DNA of 64,000 nucleotides from assembly GCF_018324205.1 (NCBI RefSeq), contig NZ_AP023356.1, positions 186,001 to 250,000 of the forward strand, written 5' to 3'. The number at the start of each line of letters is the position of its first letter. The first letter of the stretch is position 1. Positions 9,443 through 17,666 of the stretch are shown here, piece by piece. The position numbers and the translations under genes were made by a program. This DNA is from Actinoplanes ianthinogenes. GTDB lineage: Bacteria; Actinomycetota; Actinomycetes; Mycobacteriales; Micromonosporaceae. The notes under the pieces were generated by a model that was not told the DNA's origin, ran no database searches, and saw only the letters and a program-made list of their open reading frames with translations.

Positions 9443-10401
9443 CGGCCGCGGCCACCCCGGCGGCCGGCGCCCTGCCGGACGCCGACCTGAAGTGGATCCC
9501 CGGGGGCACCTTCCGGATGGGCTCCGACGAGCACTATCCCGAGGAGGCGCCGGCCCGCGAGGTCGAGGTCGGCGCGGTCTGGATGGGCCGGACCACGGTG
9601 ACGAACGCCGCCTTCGCCGCGTTCGTCGCCGCGACCGGCTACCTGACCGTCGCCGAACGGCCGCTGGACCCGGCCGACTTCCCGGGCGCCCCGGCGGAGA
9701 ACCTGGTGCCCGGCTCGATGGTGTTCGTCGGTACGCCCGGCCCGGTCGACCTGCGGCACCTGAGCCAGTGGTGGCGCTGGGTGCCGGGCGCGTCCTGGCG
9801 GGCGCCGGAGGGACCGGGCAGCACCGTGGACGGGCGTGCCGACCATCCGGTGGTGCAGGTCGCGTACGAGGACGCCGAGGCGTACGCGGCGTGGGCCGGT
9901 CTCGCGCTGCCGACCGAGGCGCAGTGGGAGCACGCGGCCCGGGGCGGGCTCGACGGCGCCACCTACACCTGGGGGAACCGCCCGGAGACGGCCGGCCGGC
10001 GGCAGGCGAACTACTGGCACGGCGACTTTCCGTGGCGCGCCGAGAGCGGATATGGGCGTACCGCGCCGGTCGGGTCGTTCCCGCCCAACGGTTACGGCCT
10101 GGCCGACATGGCCGGCAACGTCTGGGAGTGGACCCAGGACTGGTACACCGAGGACCGCTGGGCCGGCCTGTCCTCCTGTTGCCTGCCGCGTGACCCGCGG
10201 GGCGGGCGGCCGGAGCAGAGTTATGACCCGGCCCAGCCGCAGATCCGGGTCCCGCGCCGGGTCATCAAGGGTGGCTCGTTCCTCTGTGCGGACTCCTACT
10301 GCCTGCGGTACCGGCCGGCCGCGCGGCGGCCGCACATGGTCGACACCGGGATGAGTCACCTGGGCTTCCGCTGCGTGGCGCCACCGGTCCCAGCGGCCTA
10401 G
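9439..10401 (+). CDS. Formylglycine-generating enzyme (sulfatase-modifying factor)
   Basis: FGE/SUMF1-family oxidase of 320 residues that converts the sulfatase active-site cysteine to C-alpha-formylglycine using copper and oxygen. The family fold is clear: WIPGGTFRMGSDEHYPEE at the start, HPVVQVAYEDAEAYAAWAG, LPTEAQWEHAARGG, and GLADMAGNVWEWTQDWY. Both redox-active cysteines are present in SFLCADSYCLRYRP (about Cys283 and Cys288), so this is a true FGE and not a FGE-sulfatase-domain lectin or EgtB relative. The GTG start at 9439 overlaps the sulfatase stop (GTGA). The partner is almost certainly the CTAGR cysteine of the upstream enzyme. Confidence 0.94.
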   Translation: MTAAATPAAGALPDADLKWIPGGTFRMGSDEHYPEEAPAREVEVGAVWMGRTTVTNAAFAAFVAATGYLTVAERPLDPADFPGAPAENLVPGSMVFVGTPGPVDLRHLSQWWRWVPGASWRAPEGPGSTVDGRADHPVVQVAYEDAEAYAAWAGLALPTEAQWEHAARGGLDGATYTWGNRPETAGRRQANYWHGDFPWRAESGYGRTAPVGSFPPNGYGLADMAGNVWEWTQDWYTEDRWAGLSSCCLPRDPRGGRPEQSYDPAQPQIRVPRRVIKGGSFLCADSYCLRYRPAARRPHMVDTGMSHLGFRCVAPPVPAA

Positions 10402-10441
10402 CAGCTGCCGGTCACCGCCCGCTGAAAGTCCCCGGCTGGCC

Positions 10442-10478
10442 CTGGTGGCCCTATCCGGGCTCGGAATAGGGCCACCAG
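10442..10478 (+). terminator. Hairpin terminator after the sulfatase/FGE operon
   Basis: A perfect 13-bp stem, CTGGTGGCCCTAT paired with ATAGGGCCACCAG, encloses an 11-base loop 40 bases after the FGE stop codon. No U-tract follows, which is common for terminators in high-GC actinomycetes. It separates the sulfatase operon from the HAD gene at 10539. Confidence 0.65.
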
Positions 10479-10538
10479 CTCCAGCTCTGGTCGTCGGGCT
10501 GAACCTGGGGCCAGCCGGACGGACCTTAAGGTGGCACC

Positions 10539-11192
10539 ATGATCCGAGCAGTGATCGTGGACTTCGACGACACCCTGTGCATGACCGAGGCGGCCTCCTT
10601 CGACCTGGAGAACGAGGTGCTCGCCCAGATGGGCCGGCCGCCCATGTCACGCGAGGTGCACCTGGCCACCTGGGGTGAGAAGCTGCTCGACGCCATGCCG
10701 CACCGCTCCCCCGGCCTGGACCTGGACCGGTTCGCCGAGCTGTTCCCGATCCTCAACCAGAAATACCTGGCCGACGGGCGGCTCGACGTGATCCCGCCGG
10801 AGAACCTGCGCGCCCTGGACCGGCTGGTCCTGAGCGGCCGGACGGTCACCCTGCTCACCTCCCGGACCGGGCCGGAGGTGGCGCACCTGCTCGAACCCGA
10901 CCATCTCCTGGCCTCGCGGGTCACCGGGGCCTATCACCAGGACAACACCCGGTTCCACAAGCCGGACCCGCGTGTCTTCGACGAGCTGCTCGCCGAGACC
11001 GGGCTGCGCCCGGAGCAGTGCGTTTACGTCGGCGACTCCCCCGGCGACGCCGTGGCGGCCGGCGGCGCGGGCATCCGCTTCGTAGCCTGCCTGCAGAGCG
11101 GCGTGCGCCGCCTCGACGACTTCGACCCGCGGCACGTGACCGCCACGGTCGACACGTTCCCCGAGATCGTCCCCGTCATCGAGTCCCTGTGA
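10539..11192 (+). CDS. HAD-family hydrolase (phosphoglycolate-phosphatase-like)
   Basis: HAD hydrolase of 217 residues. Motif I is VIVDFDDTLC (residues 6-15), motif II is LLTSRTG, the motif III lysine is in FHKPDPRVF, and motif IV is VYVGDSPGDAVAAGGAG, with a four-helix C1-type cap between motifs I and II. The layout is that of Gph/YjjG-like phosphatases acting on small phosphometabolites or nucleotides; the substrate cannot be told from sequence. It stands alone after a terminator and converges with the response regulator gene ending at 11307. Confidence 0.85.
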   Translation: MIRAVIVDFDDTLCMTEAASFDLENEVLAQMGRPPMSREVHLATWGEKLLDAMPHRSPGLDLDRFAELFPILNQKYLADGRLDVIPPENLRALDRLVLSGRTVTLLTSRTGPEVAHLLEPDHLLASRVTGAYHQDNTRFHKPDPRVFDELLAETGLRPEQCVYVGDSPGDAVAAGGAGIRFVACLQSGVRRLDDFDPRHVTATVDTFPEIVPVIESL

Positions 11193-11306
11193 GACTCCGC
11201 CGGACGCTTCCCGGCCACGAATCGCAGGATCGAGGCGTCATACCAGCTCACCGACCGGTCGAACCGTAACCTCTCCATTGCGAGGTGGCACCGCCGGCCC
11301 GTGGGG

Positions 11307-12044
11307 TCAATCCCGGCGCTGTGGGTGGACCAGGCCGGTGTTGAAGGCGGCGACCACCAGCTGGGCGCGGTCACGGGCACCCAGCTTCGCCATCACGTGT
11401 GTGATGTGGGTTTTGACGGTCTTCACCGAGATGACCAGCGCGGTGGCGATCTCGTCATTGGAGCGGCCGCCGCCGATCAATGCCAGGACGTCGACCTCCC
11501 GGGTGGTCAGCCCGCGAAGCGGTGCAGCCGGGCGTCCTGGCCGGGAGCCGCCGACATAGTGCGCCACCAGCCGGTCGAGGATCGCCGGGGAGAACAGCGT
11601 CTCGCCCCTCGACGTGCGCCGGATCGCGTCGGCAAGCACTTCGGGCCGGGCATCTTTGAGCAGGAAGCCCGAGGCGCCCGCGTGCAGGGCCTCGTAGACA
11701 TATTCGTCCAGCTCGAACATGCTCAGCACGAGCACCCGGCAGGCCGCGAGCACCGGATCCGAGCAGATCCGCCGGGTTGCCTCGAGGCCGTCGAGATGCG
11801 GCATCCGCACGTCCATCAGGACCACGTCCGGTCGCGTGGCGCGGGCCTGCAGGATCGCCTCGACCCCGTCCTGTGCCTCGCCGACCACGACCAGGCCGGG
11901 CTGGTCCTCGATGATCGTGGAAAGGCTGCTGCGGACCATCGGCTGATCATCGACCAGCAGCACCCGCACCTGGGTTGTCGCCGGTGCCTCCGATCCGCTG
12001 CCGGCCGGGACCGTCGTCACGGCGGAGGGGATACGCCGGATCAC
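11307..12044 (-). CDS. NarL/FixJ-family response regulator
   Basis: Response regulator of 245 residues. The receiver domain (about 26-145) has the acidic pair VDD at 31-33 and the phosphoacceptor Asp78 in VVLMDVRMPHLDG, followed by LSMFELDEYVYEAL and the lysine in FLLKDARPE. A LuxR-type helix-turn-helix at about 175-235 reads LTTREVDVLALIGGG...ISVKTVKTHITHVMAKLGARDR. The start is the GTG at 12044, which overlaps the stop of the histidine kinase gene (GTGA); earlier in-frame residues are Arg/Pro-rich shadow. It is the cognate regulator of the kinase and probably controls the divergent ABC exporter at 12996. Confidence 0.9.
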   Translation of the reverse strand: MIRRIPSAVTTVPAGSGSEAPATTQVRVLLVDDQPMVRSSLSTIIEDQPGLVVVGEAQDGVEAILQARATRPDVVLMDVRMPHLDGLEATRRICSDPVLAACRVLVLSMFELDEYVYEALHAGASGFLLKDARPEVLADAIRRTSRGETLFSPAILDRLVAHYVGGSRPGRPAAPLRGLTTREVDVLALIGGGRSNDEIATALVISVKTVKTHITHVMAKLGARDRAQLVVAAFNTGLVHPQRRD

Positions 12045-12895
12045 CGGGGCACCTCGTCGGGGATGCGGGCGGTGAGCCGGAAGCCGCCCTCGACCGGCTC
12101 GGCCGCCAAGGTCCCGCCCAGGCTGCCGACCCGCTCGCGGAGGCCGAGCAGCCCGTGGCCGGCGCCGGGAGTGCCATGCCAACCAGGAGAATCGGGACCC
12201 CGGTCGGCGACCACGACGGTCACGAAGTCGCCGTCGCGGCGCAGCTCGATGTCGACCTCGGTCGGCCCCGCGTGCCGCACCACGTTGCTGAGTGCCTCGC
12301 GGACCGTCCGGCAGACCGCGACCTGCACACCGGGCGAGACCTCGCCCACCGCTTCGACCGCCAGCCGGGGCCGCAGCCCGGCTGTCTCGGCCCAGGCGAC
12401 GATCTCCGGCAGAGTGCCCAGGTCCTCCGCCGGTCTGCGGGAGACGGCCTCGCCCGCGGGGCCGCGGAGCACCGTCAGCATCCGGCGCAGCTCGGCGGTG
12501 GCGCCCCGGCTGGTCTCCTCGATGTCACCCAGCGCCGCCGCGACCTGCTCCGATTTCGGCAGGTGGCGGGTGGACGCCGCTCGCACGGTGATCAGCCCGA
12601 GCCCGTGCGAGACCAGATCGTGCAGGTCGCGGGCGATCCGCAACCGCTCGGCGAGCACCGCCTCACTGGCTGCCCACGCGGTCAGCCGGCTCTCGTAGGC
12701 CGCCCGGTCGCTGCGCCAGCGCCGCACCGCCCACACCGCCGCGGCCACCGCTCCACCACCGATCAGCGGTGGGACGAGCCGCGCCGCGGGACCCGTGGCG
12801 CCGACCGTGCACATCGCCATCACCAGGACGACGGCGACAGCGGCGACGACCGGAACGGACCGGGAGCGCCAGGCGGGACGGGCATGCAGATTCAC
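12041..12895 (-). CDS. Sensor histidine kinase (HisKA_3 type)
   Basis: Membrane sensor kinase of about 284 residues. Two membrane helices lie at about 13-33 and 39-56 with almost no extracytoplasmic loop, suggesting sensing within the membrane or via the adjacent transporter. The dimerisation and phosphotransfer segment is RIARDLHDLVSHGLG with phosphoacceptor His92. The ATPase domain has the N-box VREALSNVVRHAG and the G-box GHGLLGLRERVGSLGG. The GTG at 12895 is chosen because it begins directly before the first membrane helix; longer versions contain residues from the intergenic region. The small size and coupling to an ABC exporter resemble Gram-positive drug- or peptide-responsive kinases (inference). 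Confidence 0.88.
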   Translation of the reverse strand: MNLHARPAWRSRSVPVVAAVAVVLVMAMCTVGATGPAARLVPPLIGGGAVAAAVWAVRRWRSDRAAYESRLTAWAASEAVLAERLRIARDLHDLVSHGLGLITVRAASTRHLPKSEQVAAALGDIEETSRGATAELRRMLTVLRGPAGEAVSRRPAEDLGTLPEIVAWAETAGLRPRLAVEAVGEVSPGVQVAVCRTVREALSNVVRHAGPTEVDIELRRDGDFVTVVVADRGPDSPGWHGTPGAGHGLLGLRERVGSLGGTLAAEPVEGGFRLTARIPDEVPR

Positions 12896-12995
12896 GTGCC
12901 CGACTGTAAACCTCAGACCAGGGTCGTAGAGGACGCCGGAAAAGTCGGTTCCCGGTCCGACGCGAGCGCACCGCGAACTCGGTTGACTTGGTGCC

Positions 12996-13709
12996 GTGAT
13001 CGTCATCGACCGCGTTTGCAAATCCAAGAGCCGGACCCCGATCCTGCGCGAGGTCAGCTTCGAGGCCCGGCCCGGCCGGGTCACCGGCTTCCTCGGGCCC
13101 AATGGCGCCGGCAAGACCTCCACGCTGCGGGTGCTGCTCGGCCTGGACCGGGCCGCCAGCGGCACCGCCCTGGTCAACGGGCGGCCCTACGCCGGCTGGC
13201 CCCGCCCGCTGACCACCGTCGGTGCGGCACTGGACGGCAGCGGCGCACACCGATCCCGGTCCGCCCACGCCCACCTGCGCTGGGTCGCCACCAGCAACGG
13301 CCTGCCCCGCACCCGGGTCGACGAGGTGCTCGATCTGGTCGGCCTGACCGGCGACGCGGGCAAAAGGGCCGGCCGGTTCTCCCTCGGGATGAGCCGTCGC
13401 CTCGGGCTGGCGGCCGCGCTGCTCGGCGACCCACCGATCCTCGTTCTCGACGAGCCGGTGAACGGCCTCGACCCGGCCGGGATCCGCTGGATGCGCGACT
13501 TCCTGCGGGCCAGTGCCGCCGAGGGCCGCACCGTGCTGCTCTCCAGTCATCTGATGGGCGAGCTGGCCGAGATCGCCGACGATGTCGTCGTCATCGACAA
13601 GGGCAGCGTCGTCGCGCGTGGCACCCTCGCCGAGGTCACCGGTGAGCATTCCACGCTGGAGGACGCATTCTTCGCCCTGACCGGTGAGATGGAGCGGCCG
13701 TGGTCCTGA
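12996..13709 (+). CDS. ABC transporter ATP-binding protein
   Basis: ATPase of an ABC-2 type exporter, 237 residues. Walker A is GPNGAGKT at 34-41, the signature is FSLGMSRRLG (LSLGM in place of LSGGQ), and Walker B is ILVLDEPVNGLD, followed by the switch histidine in LLSSHLMGE. The LSLGM signature and the QV-poor Q-loop are typical of the bacitracin/daunorubicin resistance-type subfamily. Starts at GTG 12996. The gene runs into the first permease with a 10-base overlap. It diverges from the kinase/regulator pair at 12895, which likely controls it. It is a paralogue of the ATPase at 61564. Confidence 0.92.
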   Translation: MIVIDRVCKSKSRTPILREVSFEARPGRVTGFLGPNGAGKTSTLRVLLGLDRAASGTALVNGRPYAGWPRPLTTVGAALDGSGAHRSRSAHAHLRWVATSNGLPRTRVDEVLDLVGLTGDAGKRAGRFSLGMSRRLGLAAALLGDPPILVLDEPVNGLDPAGIRWMRDFLRASAAEGRTVLLSSHLMGELAEIADDVVVIDKGSVVARGTLAEVTGEHSTLEDAFFALTGEMERPWS

Positions 13710-14452
13710 CGATCCGCGCCGAGCTGCGCAAACTTCTCGGCCTGCCGACCGCCCGGGTCGGCCTGATCCTGGGCGTGCTGATCGCACCACTCCTGGTGCT
13801 GATCAACGCGCCGGCCACCCGCGAGTCGATCGCCGACGGCACGCTCGGCGATCCGACCGACCTCGGCTTCCGCAACCTGGGGATCGGCCTGCTCGGCGCG
13901 CTGATCCTCGGCGTCGTGTCGGTCAGCAGCGAGTACACGCCGACCGGCGACGACTCCCCCGGCGCCCGGCAGCTGACCGCGACACTGACGGCGGTGCCCC
14001 ACCGGCTCCGCCTGCTGATCGCCAAGGCCACGGCCCTGGTCCTGGTGGTCGCCGTGCAAGGCCTGATCACCGCGACGGCGACCCTGGCCCTGACCGAACT
14101 GGTGCACGGCGACGCGGTCCCCGCGCCGAGCGTGGCCCGGGTGGCTGGGGCGATCCTCTACTGGGTGCTCATCACCCTGCTCGCGTTCGCGATCACCCTG
14201 ATCGCACGCAACGGTGTGATCACGCTGACCGTCCTGATCCTGAACAGCTCGGTCGTCTCGGTCTCCTACCTGCTGTACAAGGTCATGCCGCTGGCGGCCT
14301 ATCTGCCCGACATCGTCGGCCCGCACATGTTCATCCGCAGCATGGACCTGTCGTTGCGGATCCCGCCCGTCACCGCGGGCCTGGTGATGACCGCATGGGT
14401 GGCCGCATTCCTGATCCTGGCGGCCTGGCTCTTCCAGCGGCGCGACCCGTGA
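13700..14452 (+). CDS. ABC-2 type permease subunit 1
   Basis: Integral membrane protein of 250 residues with six predicted membrane helices. The N-terminal amphipathic segment TIRAELRKLLGLPTAR is the hallmark of ABC-2 permeases: a short helix along the membrane precedes the first span. The other spans include GVLIAPLLVLI, GIGLLGALILGVVSV, ATALVLVVAVQGLI, AILYWVLITLLAFAITLIA and AGLVMTAWVAAFLILAAWL. The start overlaps the ATPase gene and the stop overlaps the second permease (GTGA), so the three are one transcript. Substrate unknown; export of a lipid-active compound or peptide is the usual role of such systems. Confidence 0.87.
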   Translation: MVLTIRAELRKLLGLPTARVGLILGVLIAPLLVLINAPATRESIADGTLGDPTDLGFRNLGIGLLGALILGVVSVSSEYTPTGDDSPGARQLTATLTAVPHRLRLLIAKATALVLVVAVQGLITATATLALTELVHGDAVPAPSVARVAGAILYWVLITLLAFAITLIARNGVITLTVLILNSSVVSVSYLLYKVMPLAAYLPDIVGPHMFIRSMDLSLRIPPVTAGLVMTAWVAAFLILAAWLFQRRDP

Positions 14453-15063
14453 ACGCCGCCCGCATCACGCACGCGGAGGTTCGCAAGCTTCTGACGCTGC
14501 CCGCGATACGCACCACCACAGTGCTCACCGTGCTCGGCACGCTGCTGCTCGCCACGACCCGGCAGGACGGGATCCGGGTGCTGCAGGTCGTGCAGGTCGG
14601 CTTCCTGGCACTCGGAGTCTTCGCGACCACCCACGAGTTCCAGGCCGGCGGCCAGATCCGCACCACCCTGCTGGCCTCACCCCGGCGGCTGCTCCTCACC
14701 GCGGCGAAAGGGACGGCTCTCGTCACCGTCACGGTTCCGGTCGCCGTCGTTGTCGCCTTGACCGCGACGGTCCCGGCGGGCGACAGCGGTAAGGCGCCCG
14801 CGGCGGTCGTCTACCTCGCGCTCACGTCACTGCTGGCGGCCGCGGTGGGCCTGCTGCTGCGCCACTCGGTCACGGCAGTGGCCGTGCTGCTTCCGGCCTA
14901 TCTGATCGCAGCTCCGATGCTGCGCGCCCACTCACCGGCCTTCTCGGCGTGGCTTCCCGACACCGCCTTGACCGATCCGACACGGGGTGCTGCCGCGCTG
15001 ATCGTCTGGGCGGCTGCGGCCTCGGTTCTGGCCGCTGCGAGGTTCCATTCCCGCGACGCGTAA
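14449..15063 (+). CDS. ABC-2 type permease subunit 2
   Basis: Second, shorter permease of 204 residues. It begins at the GTG 14449-14451 overlapping the previous stop (GTGA) with the same ABC-2 entry helix, ARITHAEVRKLLTLPAIR. About five or six membrane spans follow. Heteromeric permeases are common for this class, so the two subunits probably pair. The open frame extends far upstream, but that part is the shadow of the first permease gene and is rich in Arg/Pro. No terminator is obvious after the stop at 15061-15063. Confidence 0.85.
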   Translation: MNAARITHAEVRKLLTLPAIRTTTVLTVLGTLLLATTRQDGIRVLQVVQVGFLALGVFATTHEFQAGGQIRTTLLASPRRLLLTAAKGTALVTVTVPVAVVVALTATVPAGDSGKAPAAVVYLALTSLLAAAVGLLLRHSVTAVAVLLPAYLIAAPMLRAHSPAFSAWLPDTALTDPTRGAAALIVWAAAASVLAAARFHSRDA

Positions 15064-15381
15064 CTCGCTGATCGTTAAGCCTGCTCCGGCCCTCGCCTAA
15101 AGATCGCGAAGGCCGCCGCAGGTCCCCTGTGGCCGGGCCCGGCACCTCATCACCGCCAGCACCTACCATGCGCGACAAAGCCGCTCCCGCCGACCGGAGT
15201 GCCGCTGCCGTCCCAACCGGTCCGGGCCGAGCGCACCTGGGGCTATCGCCCAAGCCCAAACCACACCGGTCCCAACGCGCGCTCATGCCGAGTTGAGTGC
15301 GCTCAGCCACATCTGGTTGAAGTCCTTATGACGTGGTCGCGACAAGGGGAATTTCGAGTCAAATTTGCCCTCCCTAAGTCG
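15064..15381. other. Intergenic stretch with no recognisable gene
   Basis: 318 bases separate the exporter operon from the convergent GNAT gene. Open frames here lack actinobacterial codon bias. GC falls visibly from about 15290 onward, with runs such as GAATTTCGAGTCAAATTTGC. I see no clear terminator stem or RNA gene. Confidence 0.5.
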
Positions 15382-15825
15382 CTACGGTATGTAACGGCCA
15401 ACGATTCCGGCGGCGACACTGTCCGTAAATCCGCATCGCTCGGCGGCGAAGGACCTGCGCCGCGGTCCCAATCCGTCCCGGTCGTCAATGCTCAGCATTA
15501 GATATCTGAACGACCTGTTGATCATGTGACCCATGAAATAATGCGTCAGCAGCGTACCGGTTCCGCACCCTGAGATGGCGACGGCGACAAGCTCGATCCA
15601 GCCGTAACTCTCCGACGGAAAATCGGCGGGCGCTAGGCTGGCGTACTCCGGATCCGCAGCTGTTCCATAGATGAATCCTGCAACTCCCTGCTCCCCGAGG
15701 GCGACGAAGGCCAAGTCCGAGCCAGCCAGCCCCCCAAGTTCGGGAGTCGTTTCTACCCATCCTCGGTCGATTAGGATTGTTTCAACCTCGTCGACATGTT
15801 CAGATCCGAACGGCGCAATCGTCAT
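15382..15825 (-). CDS. GNAT-type N-acetyltransferase (probable)
   Basis: Protein of 147 residues with a GNAT-like order: a variable N-terminal part, a strand SDLAFVALGEQGVAGFIYG, then YGWIELVAVAISGCGTGTLL, where the Gly-x-Gly-x-Gly-like turn could hold the acetyl-CoA pyrophosphate, and the C-terminal RSFAAERCGFTD that resembles the usual A-x-x-x-Y/F-x-x-x-GF ending. The substrate cannot be inferred. The ATG at 15825 is preferred because the longer version to 15906 has an Arg/His-rich leader. Base composition is lower in GC than flanking genes, which suggests recent acquisition or relaxed selection. Confidence 0.55.
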   Translation of the reverse strand: MTIAPFGSEHVDEVETILIDRGWVETTPELGGLAGSDLAFVALGEQGVAGFIYGTAADPEYASLAPADFPSESYGWIELVAVAISGCGTGTLLTHYFMGHMINRSFRYLMLSIDDRDGLGPRRRSFAAERCGFTDSVAAGIVGRYIP

Positions 15826-16063
15826 AGCCCTATGATGGCATCGGTCCGGTGCGCGCAGAGCTTCTTCTGAGGCATCTCTGTCGTCAAGACCCGTCCAGAC
15901 GGACACCGCTTCAGGGGAATTGCCGGTGTAAGGCGAGCTAAATGGTTGAACGGTTTAGTGTCGTAGCCAGGTTGCTCCATTCAAAGACACTCATTTGCCG
16001 CTGAGTTTGCGCCGGGTGGTGCCGTGAGCATTGCACGGGCATAGGCGTCGATCACTTTGCGGC

Positions 16064-16410
16064 GTCTCGTACACCTCAGGTGGCACGTTCGAACGTGCGG
16101 CGGCGGCCCTCGCCGCGTTCGTCGCGCCGGTGGTGCTCTGCGTGGCCGGAGCGGCCGGGTTGTTCGGCACCGATCAGGTGTGGCAGCGGATCGCGTTCGT
16201 GCCACCGGGTCTGATCGTCGGCGCTGTGTACGGATACCTGGCGGTACCGGCTGCGGATCGTGGACTCGCGGCTGCACTGACGTGCCGTCTTGCGCAGCGG
16301 CAGCGCGCCGCTGGCGGAGGTGAGTGAGGTCGTACCGCATCTGAAGAACTACACGACCGTGGTGCTCACCGGTGCCTCGAACGGAGGCCACCCGTGTAAT
16401 CGGCGCCTAC
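16064..16410 (+). pseudogene. Possible remnant of a membrane-protein gene
   Basis: Codon-biased sequence is spread over different frames. One frame gives two membrane-like segments, ALAAFVAPVVLCVAGAAGLF and RIAFVPPGLIVGAVYGYLAV. Another then continues with LRIVDSRLH, and a third with SAPLAEVSEVVPHLKNYTT before losing coding character. The high third-position GC across the frame changes suggests a decayed gene with at least two frameshifts. I do not recognise the family. The flanks (15826-16063 and 16411-16447) hold nothing I can identify. Confidence 0.35.
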
Positions 16411-16447
16411 CTCCAGGTGAGCCCGGCTGTCCGGATTCCATCCGGGA

Positions 16448-17032
16448 CTAGCTCTGTTTCTCCAGTCCGTTACGCAGCACGTCCGCGGCCCGCCGCACGT
16501 CCGCGCGGACCGTCGCCGGTTGGCCGGGATGGCGGCGCAGGCTCTCGTGCTGCACGCGCCACAGGCCGAGCAGGGCGGCGGCCGTGATCTGCGGTTCCGG
16601 ATCGGCCGGGTCGACGCCGTCGCGGGCCGCCAGCGCCTCGGCCGCCACGGCGACGAACCGGTCCATCATGTCGTTGCGGTAGGCGCGCAGCGATGGCGCC
16701 GCCTCCAGCAACTCGCCGAAGCGCCGGTAGCCCTCCGGGTCGCCGGCGAACCCGTCGAGCTCGGCGTCAAGCAGGCGCAGTGCGGCTTCGATCGGCGTGT
16801 GTCCGGTCGACGCGAGCGCTTCCCGCAGCGCCGTCGTCGTGCCTTCGAGGCGGTCGAGCAGCAGCGCCTCCTTGGTCGGGAAGTAGTTGAACACCGTCTT
16901 CTCCGACACCCCGCACGCCCGCGCCACCTCCGCCACCCGTACGCCGTCGAACCCGCGCTCCACGAACATCCGGGTCGCCGTGTCGGACAGTTGCTGCCGC
17001 ATCTGCCGCTTCTTCTCCTCGCGCAGGCTCAT
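16448..17032 (-). CDS. TetR-family transcriptional regulator
   Basis: TetR repressor of 194 residues. The N-terminal DNA-binding domain (about 10-55) reads LSDTATRMFVERGFDGVRVAEVARACGVSEKTVFNYFPTKE in parts, with the recognition helix VSEKTVFNYF. A helical ligand-binding domain follows. It diverges from the SRPBCC gene at 17084, and two palindromes lie between the start codons at 17043-17073. Autoregulation and repression of the SRPBCC gene is the expected mode. Confidence 0.9.
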   Translation of the reverse strand: MSLREEKKRQMRQQLSDTATRMFVERGFDGVRVAEVARACGVSEKTVFNYFPTKEALLLDRLEGTTTALREALASTGHTPIEAALRLLDAELDGFAGDPEGYRRFGELLEAAPSLRAYRNDMMDRFVAVAAEALAARDGVDPADPEPQITAAALLGLWRVQHESLRRHPGQPATVRADVRRAADVLRNGLEKQS

Positions 17033-17042
17033 GGGCGAATCT

Positions 17043-17073
17043 TACTGCTACAGTATTTTTACAGTGACTGTAA
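17043..17073. promoter_or_regulatory. TetR operator pair between tetR and the SRPBCC gene
   Basis: Two adjacent inverted repeats: TACTG-CTA-CAGTA at 17043-17055 and TTACAGT-G-ACTGTAA at 17059-17073, a perfect 15-base palindrome. They share the ACAGT/ACTGT core. The right copy abuts the SRPBCC ribosome binding site AAGGAG (17072-17077) and the left copy lies 10 bases upstream of the TetR start, so a bound dimer would block both genes. Confidence 0.7.
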
Positions 17074-17083
17074 GGAGACGGTA

Positions 17084-17527
17084 ATGAGCGAGTTCCGGAT
17101 CGTCCGCGACTACCCGCATCCGATCGAGCGCGTCTGGCGCGTGCTCACCGACCCTGAGCTGGTCCCGCGCTGGACCACGACCGGCCAGGGCGGCCGACCC
17201 GAGGGCTTCGCGCCGGTCACGGGCACGAAGTTCCGGTTCATCGCCAAGCCGGTCGCGAGCTGGCGGGGCATCGTCGACTGCGAGGTCCTCGAGGTCGACG
17301 CGCCGGCGCTGCTGCGCTACTCCTGGATCGGCGACGAGGGGGCCACGCCGAGCTTCGTCGCCTACCGCCTCCAGCCGATCGACGGCGGCACGCGCTTCAC
17401 CTGGGAGCACACTGGCTTCACCGGCATCGGCGGCTTCTTCATGTGCCGGCTCCTGCGGTCGGTGCGGGCCAAGATGCTGACCGTGGCGTTACCCACGGTC
17501 CTCGACGATCCCAAGCTCCCGGCCTGA
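17084..17527 (+). CDS. SRPBCC (START/AHSA1-like) domain protein
   Basis: Protein of 147 residues with the activator-of-Hsp90-ATPase/SRPBCC fold: RDYPHPIERVWRVLTDPELVPRW at the start, then SWRGIVDCEVLEVD, LRYSWIGDE and TRFTWEHTGF, ending in a long C-terminal helix with LLRSVRAKMLTVALPTVLDD. The fold binds hydrophobic ligands in a deep cavity; the true ligand is unknown. The ATG at 17084 follows a good ribosome binding site, AAGGAG, seven bases upstream. Regulated by the divergent TetR through the palindromes at 17043-17073. Confidence 0.88.
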   Translation: MSEFRIVRDYPHPIERVWRVLTDPELVPRWTTTGQGGRPEGFAPVTGTKFRFIAKPVASWRGIVDCEVLEVDAPALLRYSWIGDEGATPSFVAYRLQPIDGGTRFTWEHTGFTGIGGFFMCRLLRSVRAKMLTVALPTVLDDPKLPA

Positions 17528-17666
17528 CCACCCTTTCCGGCCCGCTGCCGGAGACAAGGCGATCGCCTGTAGCGGCGAGCACGGGAACGGCTTCGGTGAA
17601 CACCGTCCCGATACGGTGCCGTGGATTGTGCAGGACGTCAGAGATGAGTAGCCGATTTCAGTACGT

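Noticed and set aside
15199..15501. Short plus-strand frame in the low-GC patch
   Set aside because: No codon bias or recognisable motif; overlaps the GNAT gene on the other strand.
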